From the NCBI RefSeq assembly GCF_026262505.1, contig NC_067204.1:12294522-12358521 (forward strand): DNA of 64,000 bases. The letters are read 5' to 3'. The notes under the pieces were generated by a model, which was not told the DNA's origin, made no database searches, and saw nothing but the letters and a program-made list of their open reading frames with translations. This document shows positions 1-10,573 of this stretch, piece by piece (position 1 is the first letter of the stretch; the number at the start of each line of letters is the position of its first letter). The translations under genes and the position numbers were made by a program. This DNA is from Trichomonas vaginalis G3. Its lineage: Eukaryota; Parabasalia; Trichomonadida; Trichomonadidae.

Positions 1-2
1 TA

Positions 3-161
3 TCAGCTCTTTACGACTCACCTAAAATAGCTGAATTTCTCTTATCAAATGGAACCAAAATTGATACTAAGACAAATGACGGTTATACCGCTTTTGATTA
101 TGCAAAAAAATTTAATAATGAAATTATGAATTTGATTCAAAAATATATTTCTCAAAAATAA
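3..161 (+). CDS. Ankyrin-repeat protein, C-terminal end (cut by window edge)
   Basis: An open frame runs in from the left edge and stops at TAA 159-161, giving 52 residues. It contains an ankyrin-type helix pair (SPKIAEFLLSNGTKIDTK) followed by a last degenerate repeat (DGYTAFDYAKKF) and a short tail ISQK. Trichomonads carry very large families of ankyrin proteins, and three more occur in this window, so the assignment is comfortable. The start, the N-terminal domain and the number of repeats lie outside the window. Ankyrin repeats bind proteins; no specific partner can be inferred. Confidence 0.75.
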   Translation, partial: SALYDSPKIAEFLLSNGTKIDTKTNDGYTAFDYAKKFNNEIMNLIQKYISQK

Positions 162-355
162 AGAAATACTAAATATTATTGCCAGTACCTATCTAATAAT
201 ATTGTCTATGGTATTATTGAGAGATTTTAAATCTATGTTTATCATTTTATCATGATAAAAACTTTGTTTGTTCAAAAAATCTTTGTTTTTTATATATAAA
301 ATAATCAAACATTTTATAGAATTTTTAATGAAAGACAGAATAAAAAGACATTTTC

Positions 356-2530
356 TTATGTAGTTGGAGATGGCGGCTCTTGATCTTCTTGTTGTTCTTC
401 AGCAGGATGTTCAGTAAATTTATCGATTATTTCGCGGAAATGTCCACAAAGAGCTTCGCAAATTGTTATTACTTCAACTTGCAAAGGATCTTCCATCATC
501 GAGTACAAGAAATGAGACATGTATGTCAACTTAGAGAACAAATTTTGAGGTCTTGCTCTAATGAAAACAAGCAATCTCAGAGGAGTGTATTCATTTTCTC
601 CTGCATCATCTTTTACTTCAGATTCAGTGACGAAAATTAACTCTCTAAACATCAAATGCATTTTATTTGATGCTTCCAAAGGAGATTTCTCAGTAAATAT
701 TTGGCGACAATAAAGTTCTGCTTCATCAAGAAGTTCTGGTCTATTCAAGAACACTTTAATGAACTTATCTTTAATCATTTCCATTATCTCATCTTTTTTG
801 TTGTCAATTAAATCAACAAATTTTTGATCTTCTTCAACCAAATTTTGATGTTTTTCAACAAATTTTTCCAAAGGAATTTTTCTCATCAAGAACTCATGGA
901 ACTCCATTGTATCATCCCAAGTAAAGAACTGTTTGTTCTTCAGCCATTCAGTCCATATTCCATAGCTTTTTGTGAAGAATTCGCTGAAAGTATCAGGATT
1001 TTCAATTACATCTTCAGGCAAAGAAATTTCATTTTGTGGATCATTACTCCACGATTGAAGTAAGTAATATCTTAATACAGACATTCTATTCTTCAAATGT
1101 TCAGTTAGTTCTTCAATACTTACATGCAATGTCTTGTTTTTGTTGTTCATTTGAGCAATATTTGACAAACTTTTTATGTGTTCATTTGATCTTTTTTCGA
1201 AAGCATTTTTTAATATGTCCAAAATGTTTCTAAATGTATATCTATCTTTAACCATCTGTTCTACTTTAACTATCTTCAGTTCGAACGACGTTTCTTCTTC
1301 TCTTGGAATGAAAGCCAACATTTTTCTGATTTCGAAAAAGAAGTTTTTTTCTTGTGAAAGAGAACTCGCGTGAATAATTGGAGGACATTTCACAATTAAT
1401 GACCTGATGTTCATCTCTATATCATCAGGCTGTGATGAATAAAGTATAATACTACTCATTGATGCTTGTGGAACTTCGACAGGCTCCGGGAAAATGAAAA
1501 TAACTTTGTATGGTTGAATTTCTGGAACATCAATGTCTAATAAATCCATTTCTTTGCCAATCTCTGCAATATATGATAGAATAACAAGATCCTCGTCTGA
1601 AAAGACAAAGAATTGTGAGATACTTTGGATTTGGACATTGGATTCTTCTTTTGGAAAGTCACATAATTCTGATGAGTCGGAAAATGCCTCCCAGAGCTTA
1701 TCTTGCATGGTATTAAGTTGAGTTATGATTTGTGCAAGTCTCTTTTCATCGATTTCATCAAGTTGATGAAGTAAACAGTGCATTTTTGGAAATTGAAAAA
1801 TTGGTTTCACAAAAAGATCAAAAAGAAGGGTTTCTGGTGTAGAAGAGTTCTTCAATATGTCAATGAATAGTTTTGGCATTAGTGTATAGTTGTTATTCCA
1901 GCTTTCAATGAATTTTTCGATATAATTTTCATCTGTGTACGGAACTTGGATTTCTTCGATAACTGATTCGATAAATTGTGACATCAATGGATGCATTAAC
2001 ATAAAAGAAAGAAAGCGAGGAACATATAAAGGAAATTTGGCAAATAATGTTTTTGTAAAATTATTAAATTCAATGATTGATTTTCGAGTAAATAAGTTTT
2101 GGAATAAGGCTGGTATGGTTGAATTGCAAAGATTGTGTACAAATTCTGGATGAGTATCGATTAATTTTACTGAAATATTAGATAAAATATCAAAATCTTG
2201 TACGCATGCTTTACCTACTTTGTAGAATGGATCTAAATCTATGTCTGCAATCTTATATGGAATTTTTTGTCCAATATCATATGTAAATAAAGAATTAACA
2301 TATTGCAATGAATAACTGGAAGGTTTAACACGAAATGTGCTTGCTAAGAATGTAATAATGTATTTTTGAATGCATCTAGCTCTGTATGAAATTTTTTCTA
2401 ATTTTGAAATTGTTTCTTTTGTTTCATTTTCAAGGTATTCGTAAAAAGTGTCTTCTTTGATTAGTTTTACTTGTAATTCTCTTAGCTCTTCAACCATTTG
2501 AACATAGTCGTCAGTTGGAGAAGCACTCAT
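356..2530 (-). CDS. GAPVD1/VPS9-like protein (candidate Rab5 exchange factor)
   Basis: 724 residues. I start at the ATG giving MSASPTDDY; the frame is open further upstream but without an ATG, and a CCTTT site lies about 50 nt upstream. The N-terminal half is helical and resembles the RasGAP-like region of GAPVD1/Gapex-5 in layout (helices around MLMHPLMSQFIESV). The C-terminal part (about residues 600-690) has a VPS9-like core, NEYTPLRLLVFIRARPQNLF, comparable to the VPS9 pattern of an acidic residue, then P-L and A-P-L. VPS9 domains activate Rab5-type GTPases on endosomes. The tail is acidic and Pro-rich. The family match is made by eye and is divergent; it could be a helical scaffold that only resembles VPS9. 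Confidence 0.5.
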   Translation of the reverse strand: MSASPTDDYVQMVEELRELQVKLIKEDTFYEYLENETKETISKLEKISYRARCIQKYIITFLASTFRVKPSSYSLQYVNSLFTYDIGQKIPYKIADIDLDPFYKVGKACVQDFDILSNISVKLIDTHPEFVHNLCNSTIPALFQNLFTRKSIIEFNNFTKTLFAKFPLYVPRFLSFMLMHPLMSQFIESVIEEIQVPYTDENYIEKFIESWNNNYTLMPKLFIDILKNSSTPETLLFDLFVKPIFQFPKMHCLLHQLDEIDEKRLAQIITQLNTMQDKLWEAFSDSSELCDFPKEESNVQIQSISQFFVFSDEDLVILSYIAEIGKEMDLLDIDVPEIQPYKVIFIFPEPVEVPQASMSSIILYSSQPDDIEMNIRSLIVKCPPIIHASSLSQEKNFFFEIRKMLAFIPREEETSFELKIVKVEQMVKDRYTFRNILDILKNAFEKRSNEHIKSLSNIAQMNNKNKTLHVSIEELTEHLKNRMSVLRYYLLQSWSNDPQNEISLPEDVIENPDTFSEFFTKSYGIWTEWLKNKQFFTWDDTMEFHEFLMRKIPLEKFVEKHQNLVEEDQKFVDLIDNKKDEIMEMIKDKFIKVFLNRPELLDEAELYCRQIFTEKSPLEASNKMHLMFRELIFVTESEVKDDAGENEYTPLRLLVFIRARPQNLFSKLTYMSHFLYSMMEDPLQVEVITICEALCGHFREIIDKFTEHPAEEQQEDQEPPSPTT

Positions 2531-2578
2531 CCAAAAGACTTCAAATGATTTTACACATGATATTCTACAAAACACCTT

Positions 2579-2583
2579 AAAGG
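2579..2583 (-). promoter_or_regulatory. CCTTT (M5-like) start-site element
   Basis: On the minus strand CCTTT lies about 50 nt before the MSASP start. A CCTTT core promoter element overlapping the transcription start has been reported in T. vaginalis; the match here is short and is used only as supporting evidence. Confidence 0.4.
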
Positions 2584-2585
2584 AG

Positions 2586-3014
2586 GATAAAAATATAATA
2601 TTTTTGACTAATTACTAAAAAACTCCAATTTTATCAATTTTCAAAATTATTTACGATTTTCTAGGAGCAGAATCTAATTATCAAACTAACTCCTTATAGT
2701 TTGTAAGTAAATCATGACCATTTTTCAATAATCTATTAAAATATTTACAAATAAAATAATTCATCAGTAATACTGTTTGTTCTTTATATTTGTTCATTCC
2801 TCAACGAATACAATTAAATTTTGATGTTCACATCCTTGCATATTTCCTATTTATTGGAAGATATTAAACATTATATGAAATCCTTTATGTTTTTCATGAG
2901 AAAGTTAGCTCAAGTGATCTGTTACATGATAAGGCTTTATGATATTTGCGTTATGGAGCGTTTTGTAAGAAAAGATCGATTTTGCAGTTTACACTAACGG
3001 TTTGTAAACAGAGA
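2586..3014. other. Intergenic, no gene seen
   Basis: AT-rich spacer between two divergently transcribed host genes, so it holds both promoters. Apart from the CCTTT site on the left side I see no RNA gene, repeat or coding remnant. Confidence 0.6.
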
Positions 3015-3425
3015 ATGAGTACTATCAAAGAAGTAGCCGAAGATTGCCAAACAGAAATTGTTGCTCAACTCAATGACGTTTTAGAGCAGAAAGGTGTTAA
3101 ACAAGAAGTTCTTAAAAATGCACAAGATATCGCAACAGTTGCATGCCAGCATCTTCTTGATCCAGAAAATAAAGCAGCCCTCATGGAATTTAAGGGTGTT
3201 CCAGAAGACAAGAAGTTCGAACTTCAGCTTATTTATGATTTCTTGAAATGCTCAGGATTTAATTTCACAGCAAATTGCCTTAAATACGAATCACAGAGAC
3301 CAGAAATGCTCGGAGCATACAACCGTCGCCAATTTGGCAAGGAATGCCACTTATGCACTTATGATAGAACACCATACTTAGTTCAGCTTTGTCGTGAAAT
3401 CCAGCGCCAAGAAGGCCAAAATTAA
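3015..3425 (+). CDS. FOP/FOR20-like LisH protein (candidate basal-body protein)
   Basis: 136 residues from the ATG giving MSTIKEVAE; the frame is open 23 codons further upstream, but that part is AT-rich and unlike the rest. Residues 10-35 (LNDVLEQKGVKQEVLKNAQD) resemble the start of the FOP/FOR20 N-terminal dimerisation domain (LEKKGVLG in animals). Residues about 70-95 (LIYDFLKCSGFNFTANCLKYE) fit the LisH pattern. Small proteins of this type sit at centrosomes and basal bodies, which suits a flagellate. The C-terminal part has a CHLC pair and is basic. The gene stands alone between two spacers. The family call is by motif only. Confidence 0.5.
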   Translation: MSTIKEVAEDCQTEIVAQLNDVLEQKGVKQEVLKNAQDIATVACQHLLDPENKAALMEFKGVPEDKKFELQLIYDFLKCSGFNFTANCLKYESQRPEMLGAYNRRQFGKECHLCTYDRTPYLVQLCREIQRQEGQN

Positions 3426-3951
3426 TTCGTTGTACTAATACTAACTATTAGATTTCTTTCTTTTTTTGGTAAATTATATTTATTAAATAGGTAAACTAAT
3501 CTGATTTATACGTTAAGTATTAAAAACAAAGTAAGGCTAGTTAGTGAATTTGTGTATTTTCCAGAATCAATTCATAAATATGTGGTTTCAAGTTGATTTA
3601 AATATTAAAGTAAATTATCAGGCCAATATACATTGAAGTGGAATGCACTTATACTTTTATCAAGATTTTTACACTGAATTTCTACAATACAAGAGAGATT
3701 ACTAAGACTGTTATCGAATTAATCAATCCATGAAAAATTCATATATCACTCGGCAATGCTCTTATTGTCAGTTCCAATTATTCTATTCTTGTTCATCAAT
3801 GAGACGATTCATCTAACAAAGAATCAATTGAACAAATAAAATTAGATGATTTGTCGAGTTATGCGATAGTATCATCATTTTCCTGATAAAGAATTCGTTT
3901 TTATATCACGATAGTTGAGTGAGAAAAAAATGTCAAAAATTCGTTATCTTA
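3426..3951. other. Intergenic, no gene seen
   Basis: AT-rich spacer between two genes on the plus strand. No RNA gene, repeat or coding remnant is evident. Confidence 0.55.
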
Positions 3952-4887
3952 ATGAACCGTACCCGCGCGAAGACTTCTATTAGTACAGATCGAACATCCC
4001 GTCTTCCAGATCTGAACTCTCCAAAGGACTCAGGTTCTAGAATTACTCAAGACGAAATTAATAATATCAAATTAAAAACTCAGCAATTAGAACTAGAAAG
4101 AAAGCAAATGAAGTCAAAAACAGCTTACATGAAAGCACTTATTAAAGCTCGCAATAATAAAATCCAGAGCGTTTACACTCAACCAAATGATAATCGCAAT
4201 ATCAAGACAGCTTCTAAAAATCAGCTTTTGACACTCGAAGAGACCGCTAAATCTCTTGAGAGATCTCTTAATGAGAGGAAAAAGCAACTTGATGAGATTG
4301 AAAAAAGTGATAAATTGGCTGTTTCAAAAGAACTACAAATTGAGATCCAAATGTACTACCTTGAGCAAAAACACCTTGCTCAGAGCGTTAAAACAATGAA
4401 AGACAAAGAAGCAATTATTGCTATGGAATTGAACCGTTTAAAGAGACAAGCTGCATCTGCAAAAGCTAACGAAGACTGCATTGATGATCTACAAGCTGAA
4501 ATTGATGGCCTTACAGAGAAGTTATTCGCTTATAATAAAAGTGAGCTCCGCAACTACTCAACAAAGCAGTTAAAGATTATTCATGACAATCCAAATGAAT
4601 TAGAAAACATCAGAAAATCCATTGAAGAAAAGATTAAAAACGAAGGAAAAGAAATGGAGAAAAATAGACGCAAATGCGAAAAGATTCAACAAAAAGAAAA
4701 TGATAATATACAATATTTGCAGCAAATCATTGATCAGCAAGCTCAAAAGATCCAAGAAGCGTTAGATAAAATGAATCAAAAGGATCAACCAGAAGAAGAA
4801 GAATCCAAGGAGCCAGAAGAAAAAGAGCAACCTGAGAAGGAAGATCAACCAGAGGAAGAACCCAAACCAGAAGAGAAAACTCAATAA
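3952..4887 (+). CDS. Coiled-coil protein with acidic tail
   Basis: 311 residues, starting at MNRTRAKTS; an in-frame ATG eleven codons upstream is less likely, because the basic, Ser/Thr-rich head is a better N-terminus. Residues 40-280 are almost continuous heptad-type coiled coil rich in K, E, Q and L (for example LEETAKSLERSLNERKKQLDEI), with few prolines. The tail from about residue 285 is a P-E-E-K repeat, strongly acidic. Proteins of this build are often cytoskeletal or axonemal in trichomonads, but no named family is recognisable. Confidence 0.7.
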   Translation: MNRTRAKTSISTDRTSRLPDLNSPKDSGSRITQDEINNIKLKTQQLELERKQMKSKTAYMKALIKARNNKIQSVYTQPNDNRNIKTASKNQLLTLEETAKSLERSLNERKKQLDEIEKSDKLAVSKELQIEIQMYYLEQKHLAQSVKTMKDKEAIIAMELNRLKRQAASAKANEDCIDDLQAEIDGLTEKLFAYNKSELRNYSTKQLKIIHDNPNELENIRKSIEEKIKNEGKEMEKNRRKCEKIQQKENDNIQYLQQIIDQQAQKIQEALDKMNQKDQPEEEESKEPEEKEQPEKEDQPEEEPKPEEKTQ

Positions 4888-5089
4888 TTTTTTTGTGTTT
4901 TAGATTATTTTTACTAAAATTTAAATGTTTATTCTTTTTAAAATGCGAATTTTTAGTTATACTTTAAAAATATGGCTTCAAAAAGTTAATTTGAATACAT
5001 ATGAGTTAATTTATTCAAATAATCAAAAAATATGAATACAAAGAAAATATCTATGTTATTTTGAACACAATCAGAATAAAAACAATAGT

Positions 5090-6205
5090 TTAAGCAGCTT
5101 TTCCTATCATTGTTTTTCCTCTAATGCCAGACAGTGCTCCGAAAGCCAAAGCATCGATAATGGCAGCAAATGAGAAGGCTCCTCCGACAATTCCGCAGAT
5201 GTCTACGATGATAGAACGAATTGAGCCATGAGTTGGCTGATAAACGACAATCATAGGTGCGAAATCGTAATAAAATACAATTCCTGGGAATCCTTTCTTC
5301 GTTTTATTTGTTACTTTTCTTCTACTTGGAAATGCAGAATATCTATACGAATCAATCTTGTCTGTTGTTGAAATACGCTCGGGAGCTGCATGTAAATAAT
5401 ATGTAACCATCCAATAGTTGCTACCATTTAGCTCTGGAAGCTGCATTTCGACATCAGTAAGTTGAGGTTTGTAATAATCAACAGGTTCGCCAAAAGTAAG
5501 GGAATGAATAACATGATTGAGTTTGTGGCTTGCATCTACGCTACTTAAATCGTGAGAATGGCCTTTGTAGTTGTCATTTGTATTTGCTCCGAGAGCAATG
5601 TGGAAATTTCCTGATTGCTTTTTAACTTTGAGCTTGCCTTTGATCCTGCATGTTTCATTTCCGAAATCAAGAACTCCTTCGCGAATGCATTGTTCCCATC
5701 TGAAAGAAGCGTAATACGTTAATCCTTTGGCCTTGAATACATCCATAACTTCTCTGCATGTATTACAGCATTTCTTGTCTGTTGATAAATAGCAATTACC
5801 GCAATAATCTGGAGGAAAATCTTGTTTTTTAGATTTCGAGGGAACTCTTTTTTCGAGAAGATCATTAATATCTTCTCCACTCTGAGCGTATCTAGTAAGA
5901 GAGATATTTTCGATGATATTGGTCTTTTGATAACCATCATGTTCAAATAGATCAATATGAAGCATTGTGCATGGAGAACCAATGGTGATATCAAAGTTGA
6001 TAAATGTTTTTCTTTGACCATCGACGTGTTCTTTGTCCAGTACAACCGAAGATTTGATTTCTGGATAAATTAAACCATGAATTTTACCGACCAAAAGGAA
6101 ACAGACCCATAGAGTGGTAAGAAACGAGATCAAACCACCTGTGAATGTCTGAATATTGACACTTTTGTCTGCGAATTTCGGAAAAACATCGAATTTACTT
6201 AGCAT
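5090..6205 (-). CDS. ERV46: ERV46/ERGIC3-type COPII cargo receptor
   Basis: 371 residues, close to the usual family length. The order of features fits ERV46/ERGIC3: a short cytosolic head (FDVFPKFADKSVNIQTFTGG), a membrane segment at about 22-46, a long lumenal domain with the family's cysteine cluster (YCGNCY ... CCNTC, about residues 133-150), and a second membrane segment near 335-362 (IIVDICGIVGGAFSFAAIIDAL) before a short cytosolic tail. ERV46 partners ERV41 to cycle cargo between ER and Golgi in COPII vesicles. The FNI or di-aromatic sorting end is not obvious: the tail is GKTMIGKAA. Start is the first ATG, just after a CCTTC-containing leader. Confidence 0.92.
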   Translation of the reverse strand: MLSKFDVFPKFADKSVNIQTFTGGLISFLTTLWVCFLLVGKIHGLIYPEIKSSVVLDKEHVDGQRKTFINFDITIGSPCTMLHIDLFEHDGYQKTNIIENISLTRYAQSGEDINDLLEKRVPSKSKKQDFPPDYCGNCYLSTDKKCCNTCREVMDVFKAKGLTYYASFRWEQCIREGVLDFGNETCRIKGKLKVKKQSGNFHIALGANTNDNYKGHSHDLSSVDASHKLNHVIHSLTFGEPVDYYKPQLTDVEMQLPELNGSNYWMVTYYLHAAPERISTTDKIDSYRYSAFPSRRKVTNKTKKGFPGIVFYYDFAPMIVVYQPTHGSIRSIIVDICGIVGGAFSFAAIIDALAFGALSGIRGKTMIGKAA

Positions 6206-6598
6206 TATTTTGAAGGATAAAAAATATGAAATTTAAAGTTTCGTAGTTTGATACATTTTAATCATCATGGATAATAAAAGCACATATGAAACAATAGCCA
6301 TCTTTAATAAAAATCTAAAATTTTGATCAAAATTTCCTCAAATCATTACCATAAAGCTAGATGGATAGAACCATGGAATTGTAAATGCTTTTCGAATATA
6401 TGCAGGTGCCAATACTCAAGTAGAAATACAGAAAGATTCAAACAAATCATCAAATTTCAAAAATCCAACAACAGAATATATGCACTCATCAAACACTTAA
6501 TGAAACATTGATGTATATGAACGGTATTTGATCGGAAAAATGTTATAAGTAATAGAAAAAATAAAGATAAATAATAAAAATCATTTTTACTTAAATGC
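6206..6598. other. Intergenic, no gene seen
   Basis: Spacer between two genes on the minus strand. The short reading frames here have atypical composition and no recognisable motif. Confidence 0.5.
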
Positions 6599-9500
6599 TT
6601 AGTTGTCAGTTTCTTTGATTGGCTGAAGAAGAGTAGTGAATACGATGTGTGGGTTCTTCTTATCCTTCTCCTGGCACTGGTCATTCAAGTTGTCCATGAC
6701 CTTCTTAATGTCACTCAAAGGATGAGAGAAAGTGCTCTGTTTGAAGTAGATTGCAAGCATTGCTCCTTCTGCTGTCTCTCTAACAAGAGAAGGAAGAGCC
6801 AGTTTGTTGACAACTAAATCGCATCTCAATGGGCCAAACCATGGAACATCATCACGCCATTTAATCTTCACACCGAACAAAGCGTTTTGTAATGGATAAA
6901 TAACAATGTGTGCCTGGTTAAACTGAGAAGAAATCGTTGCAGTGTTGTAATCTTTAGCAGCATCGCACCAACAGATGTGGATGTGGTCATTTCCGATGTG
7001 TCTCTTCTTGTAGATCTGCTGTTTGTCGCTAGGATCGTTAGGAAGAAGAGGACCGACGTGGAACATCTCTTCATGCGCAAAGTCAGCGTAGTAAATAGAT
7101 GTGCGGCCGTTCTTTTCGTTCTTCGCATCCAAACCGCCCAAATATCCTGGATGTTTCTGCAAATTGATCGGCCAACCCAAACCGGTAACGAACTCTTTGA
7201 AATGTTCAGAAACATCAGGTAACGTGCAACCGAGAATTGCGTTCTGGTCTTCTGAAGAATCCTTTACGTAAATGACACCGAACTTTGTTCCCAATCTTGT
7301 TGAATGAACATTAGCTTTATCCAAGAAATCATTAGATCTTGTGTCATTTGTGTAAAGTCTTGATTTATCGAAATTGTCTGGACTCATGAGATGAACAGAA
7401 TTCAAAATAGCTGCAGGAGTATTCATGTTTATCTCTGGTGGAGTGAGTTTGCCAAGTTTGGCCTTCTCCATCTGTTTGTAATCATTAGGCATCGCGATGA
7501 TTTTATTCAGTGTTTCGTTGAGATCATGACCGTCAGGGAACAAATCCATCTTTTCGATCTTGAAACTGTCAATTATAGTGTCAACTTTGTCTGAGAAACT
7601 CTTCTGGTCTTTGAATAAATACGGCTCTGGAACACGTTCCTCTTTAGTGAAAAGTGACGATGACTTCACTTCACTGCATTTCATTTCTTTGACAATTGAC
7701 TGATTTACGGGCGTGAATTCCCAAACAAATTGACCTGATGGGAATTGAGTGGAAATCTGTACTTTGTTTTCTGTTGTCAAAGATCTTCTTGACGTATTCA
7801 TGCATCTGAAAATGTTGTAACTTGGCTTCGTGTTGTTAACTGATGCGAGAGAAGTCAAGAAGTTCGGTGTCAAAGGCAATGGATACCTCATGTAGTTCTT
7901 TGACAGTAATTCTAAGGAATTTGACATAACGTCTTTGATGTCTTGAGAAAATTGGGATTCTTTTGTGATTCCGTTTCTCAAGAAAAGAGCGAAATCTTTG
8001 TAGAAATCACTGACTTTGATCAATCTGCCTGTTTCTACGTATAGATCAGTTGTAAGTCTGATGGCTTGGAATGACCACTCAACATCATCTTTTTCTGTCA
8101 ATTTGATGCAGAGATTTGAAATTTCTTTGACATAATTATTGACAATTTGTGGATAATTGTCAATCATCATTTGCATGTACATCATTGAAGTTCTGATGGA
8201 ACAAATACTCTCTGTTCTCTTGATTGCCATGTAATGGATGAACCTTTTAAGGATATCTTCGACTAATTTCGAGTCAATCTCGTTCTTATCACGTGATAAT
8301 TCATCAGCAAGTAATGCGTTGAACGCGGGATCAACGAATTCGAGTAATTCAAGTCTTTCTCTGCAGTTTTTGATTTCATCATCGATCTTTTTCAGTAAAA
8401 CAATGGCTCTGCTTCTCAGATTTGCTCCTGTCTTGTTGAGAAGTGTCTCTGCGTTGGCGACGAACTGTTTCTTGTTGGATTTGATGACTTTTATGATGCC
8501 ATCGAGGAAATTCTTGTTGACTTTCGGTTCAATTCTGAAGAGAGGGAATGAAGAAAGGAAGGACATCGTTTGTTGTGATCTGTCGACTAATCCTTCTTCA
8601 AGTAAAGCCATCATAAGAGGAATTAAATAAGATGATCCTGTAAAAGCGTCTTGAACAGTGGATTGAGCCTCGAAGAACGCTTTAGATCTGATATCGATGT
8701 TCTCATTCGTCATTTGAAGCATCAATGCTGCGTACCAAGAAGATAAATTCTTCTGACCAAGATATTTCTGGATCTCTTTGAGGTTTAGGACTTTGGCGAG
8801 TGCGGAGAACGCTGCTGTTCTGATTTCGGAGTACGGCTGGTCGAAGATGGCCTGGAAAAGGAAGTTTCCGCAGATTTGATAAGGAACTTGGGACTGGATC
8901 TTGATTCCTGGTGGGAATAATGAACATCTTGCAAGTGTCTCTGACATCTGGTACAAAGGAATGAACATTAATAAGGAAAGCTGTTCATCATCCAATTTGA
9001 TGAAATTAAAGAACGGAACAATGAAGTTAATGATAGGAAGGACTTTGTCTGGACTGATTTCGAGTGGTTGGATGAAGATATTGCTAATAATCTCGTCGAA
9101 ATCAGAAAATGGAGCCCATTCTTGCTTCAAAACCTTTCTGGTGAACTCGTGTGGTATTTCGATGATCTGTTCGAGGTTCTCACCAATAAAGTCGTAGCAG
9201 GATTCTTGTCTGTTCCTCTTATTTCGTTGAATAAATTGAGATGCCAAAGAACGCGATTTTGTTGTATCGAAATCGAACAGTGATGGTAATCCGAGTACTA
9301 CTAAGTATTGGAGGAAGTATGAACAGGCGGCGGCACCGATCTTTCGCTGACAAAATTCTTTTATGAAGAAACTCCAAACTTCAGGACGTTTCTCGTTCGA
9401 ATCAACTAAGAAGCGGAGTATGCAGCAGATGAAATGTGCGAAAACGCCATGGTTCTCGTCATTTATTTGGAAAATTGACCTGAAATAGGTTTGCGCGAGT

Positions 9501-10552
9501 TGGAACTCTTGTAATACAGTCTCGAGATACTTCTTGATCGGATCGTATGACGCAGTAATGAGTGCTTGCTCCATTGAACCATCTTTCTTGCAATTTGCAG
9601 CGAGAATGTTGAAGATAAGCTTACCGGTGTTCTTGTTGAAGTCCTTAGAGCTGTAGCATGCGTTGTAATATGTTGTATTCGAGTAAACTGTTGAGATAAG
9701 GATGCATGAAGTGCAAAGACCACTGATAACAGCTTGTGTTGTGGTGGCTTCAGCAACGGCGAAGATGGCGGTAATGGAATCCCTGTTTGCGAAGAGTGGT
9801 GAGATGTCCATTTCGGAATTGAGCAATTTTTGAATAAATTGGACAATTTCTTCATGGAAAATCTCTGGGTTGTAAGAGAAACCATAGTCTTGTGTTGGAA
9901 CGCCTGCCTTTTCAATGCTGGCCCTGTAAATAACTTTCAAAATGTTATTCATTAAAATTGATTGGACAAATGAACCTTGTGTAGTCCAATTCTTGAATAC
10001 AAATGTGAGAACCGTGGAAAGCGATGCTTTAGCCTGATCGCTTGTGACTGGTTTTGGATTTTCAACATAAATTGGGTTAATGTCCTTGTAGATCTTCTCC
10101 TTGAAGTCGTTAACGTCTGAACCTCTGGCAACAATTGCATATGGGATCATCATTGAGAGAGATTTCTGGAAATATTGAAGATCTTTTTGATTTACAAGAA
10201 CAATCATAATTAAGAACACATCAAGTGCGCCAGCACGGCATTCTGCTGGGGATTCTGGATGGAGAAGTGTGCAGAAGATCAAGTTAAGGTTAGTCATGAA
10301 ATTCTTGTCACCATCTAAGTGAGTTATTGTTGGAGAACCGAAGATCTTCTTCAAAGATTCTAAGACTTTCTTGGAATTAACAAACTTAGCGCGTTTGAAG
10401 AAAGATGATTCTTGTTTCTTATTGAATGTATTGAAATAACTAATTAATTGATTGATAAATTCACCAAGACCACTTTTAATAAAGGCTTGGATGTTGAAGT
10501 TTTTATCATTAAGGATCGTATCCATCAAAAGCTTGCATGGATGAGATCCCAT
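6599..10552 (-). CDS. Large RapGAP-domain protein (RalGAP/tuberin-like)
   Basis: 1317 residues. Most of the protein is helical ARM/HEAT-like repeat, as in the tuberin and RalGAP-alpha families. The C-terminal ~225 residues form a Rap_GAP domain: KFGVIYVKD, a GLGWP block, then the catalytic asparagine-thumb helix in KKRHIGNDHIHICW, followed by the expected hydrophobic strands (FNQAHIVIYPL). Rap_GAP domains stimulate GTP hydrolysis by Ral, Rap or Rheb; which one is acted on here cannot be read from the sequence. Codon use is that of a well-expressed host gene. The start ATG (MGSHPCK) lies 17 nt after a CCTTT site. Confidence 0.88.
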   Translation of the reverse strand: MGSHPCKLLMDTILNDKNFNIQAFIKSGLGEFINQLISYFNTFNKKQESSFFKRAKFVNSKKVLESLKKIFGSPTITHLDGDKNFMTNLNLIFCTLLHPESPAECRAGALDVFLIMIVLVNQKDLQYFQKSLSMMIPYAIVARGSDVNDFKEKIYKDINPIYVENPKPVTSDQAKASLSTVLTFVFKNWTTQGSFVQSILMNNILKVIYRASIEKAGVPTQDYGFSYNPEIFHEEIVQFIQKLLNSEMDISPLFANRDSITAIFAVAEATTTQAVISGLCTSCILISTVYSNTTYYNACYSSKDFNKNTGKLIFNILAANCKKDGSMEQALITASYDPIKKYLETVLQEFQLAQTYFRSIFQINDENHGVFAHFICCILRFLVDSNEKRPEVWSFFIKEFCQRKIGAAACSYFLQYLVVLGLPSLFDFDTTKSRSLASQFIQRNKRNRQESCYDFIGENLEQIIEIPHEFTRKVLKQEWAPFSDFDEIISNIFIQPLEISPDKVLPIINFIVPFFNFIKLDDEQLSLLMFIPLYQMSETLARCSLFPPGIKIQSQVPYQICGNFLFQAIFDQPYSEIRTAAFSALAKVLNLKEIQKYLGQKNLSSWYAALMLQMTNENIDIRSKAFFEAQSTVQDAFTGSSYLIPLMMALLEEGLVDRSQQTMSFLSSFPLFRIEPKVNKNFLDGIIKVIKSNKKQFVANAETLLNKTGANLRSRAIVLLKKIDDEIKNCRERLELLEFVDPAFNALLADELSRDKNEIDSKLVEDILKRFIHYMAIKRTESICSIRTSMMYMQMMIDNYPQIVNNYVKEISNLCIKLTEKDDVEWSFQAIRLTTDLYVETGRLIKVSDFYKDFALFLRNGITKESQFSQDIKDVMSNSLELLSKNYMRYPLPLTPNFLTSLASVNNTKPSYNIFRCMNTSRRSLTTENKVQISTQFPSGQFVWEFTPVNQSIVKEMKCSEVKSSSLFTKEERVPEPYLFKDQKSFSDKVDTIIDSFKIEKMDLFPDGHDLNETLNKIIAMPNDYKQMEKAKLGKLTPPEINMNTPAAILNSVHLMSPDNFDKSRLYTNDTRSNDFLDKANVHSTRLGTKFGVIYVKDSSEDQNAILGCTLPDVSEHFKEFVTGLGWPINLQKHPGYLGGLDAKNEKNGRTSIYYADFAHEEMFHVGPLLPNDPSDKQQIYKKRHIGNDHIHICWCDAAKDYNTATISSQFNQAHIVIYPLQNALFGVKIKWRDDVPWFGPLRCDLVVNKLALPSLVRETAEGAMLAIYFKQSTFSHPLSDIKKVMDNLNDQCQEKDKKNPHIVFTTLLQPIKETDN

Positions 10553-10561
10553 TTTTTTTAA

Positions 10562-10573
10562 CCTTTATAAAGG
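10562..10573 (-). promoter_or_regulatory. CCTTTATAAAGG start-site element
   Basis: A perfect 12-bp palindrome containing the CCTTT core about 17 nt upstream of the RapGAP gene start, the spacing expected for a trichomonad M5-type start site. Confidence 0.5.

Noticed and set aside
2980..3014. ACTAAC...ACAG before the FOP-like gene as an intron end
   Set aside because: The trichomonad motif is contiguous; here 9 other bases separate the halves, and no 5' partner was seen.
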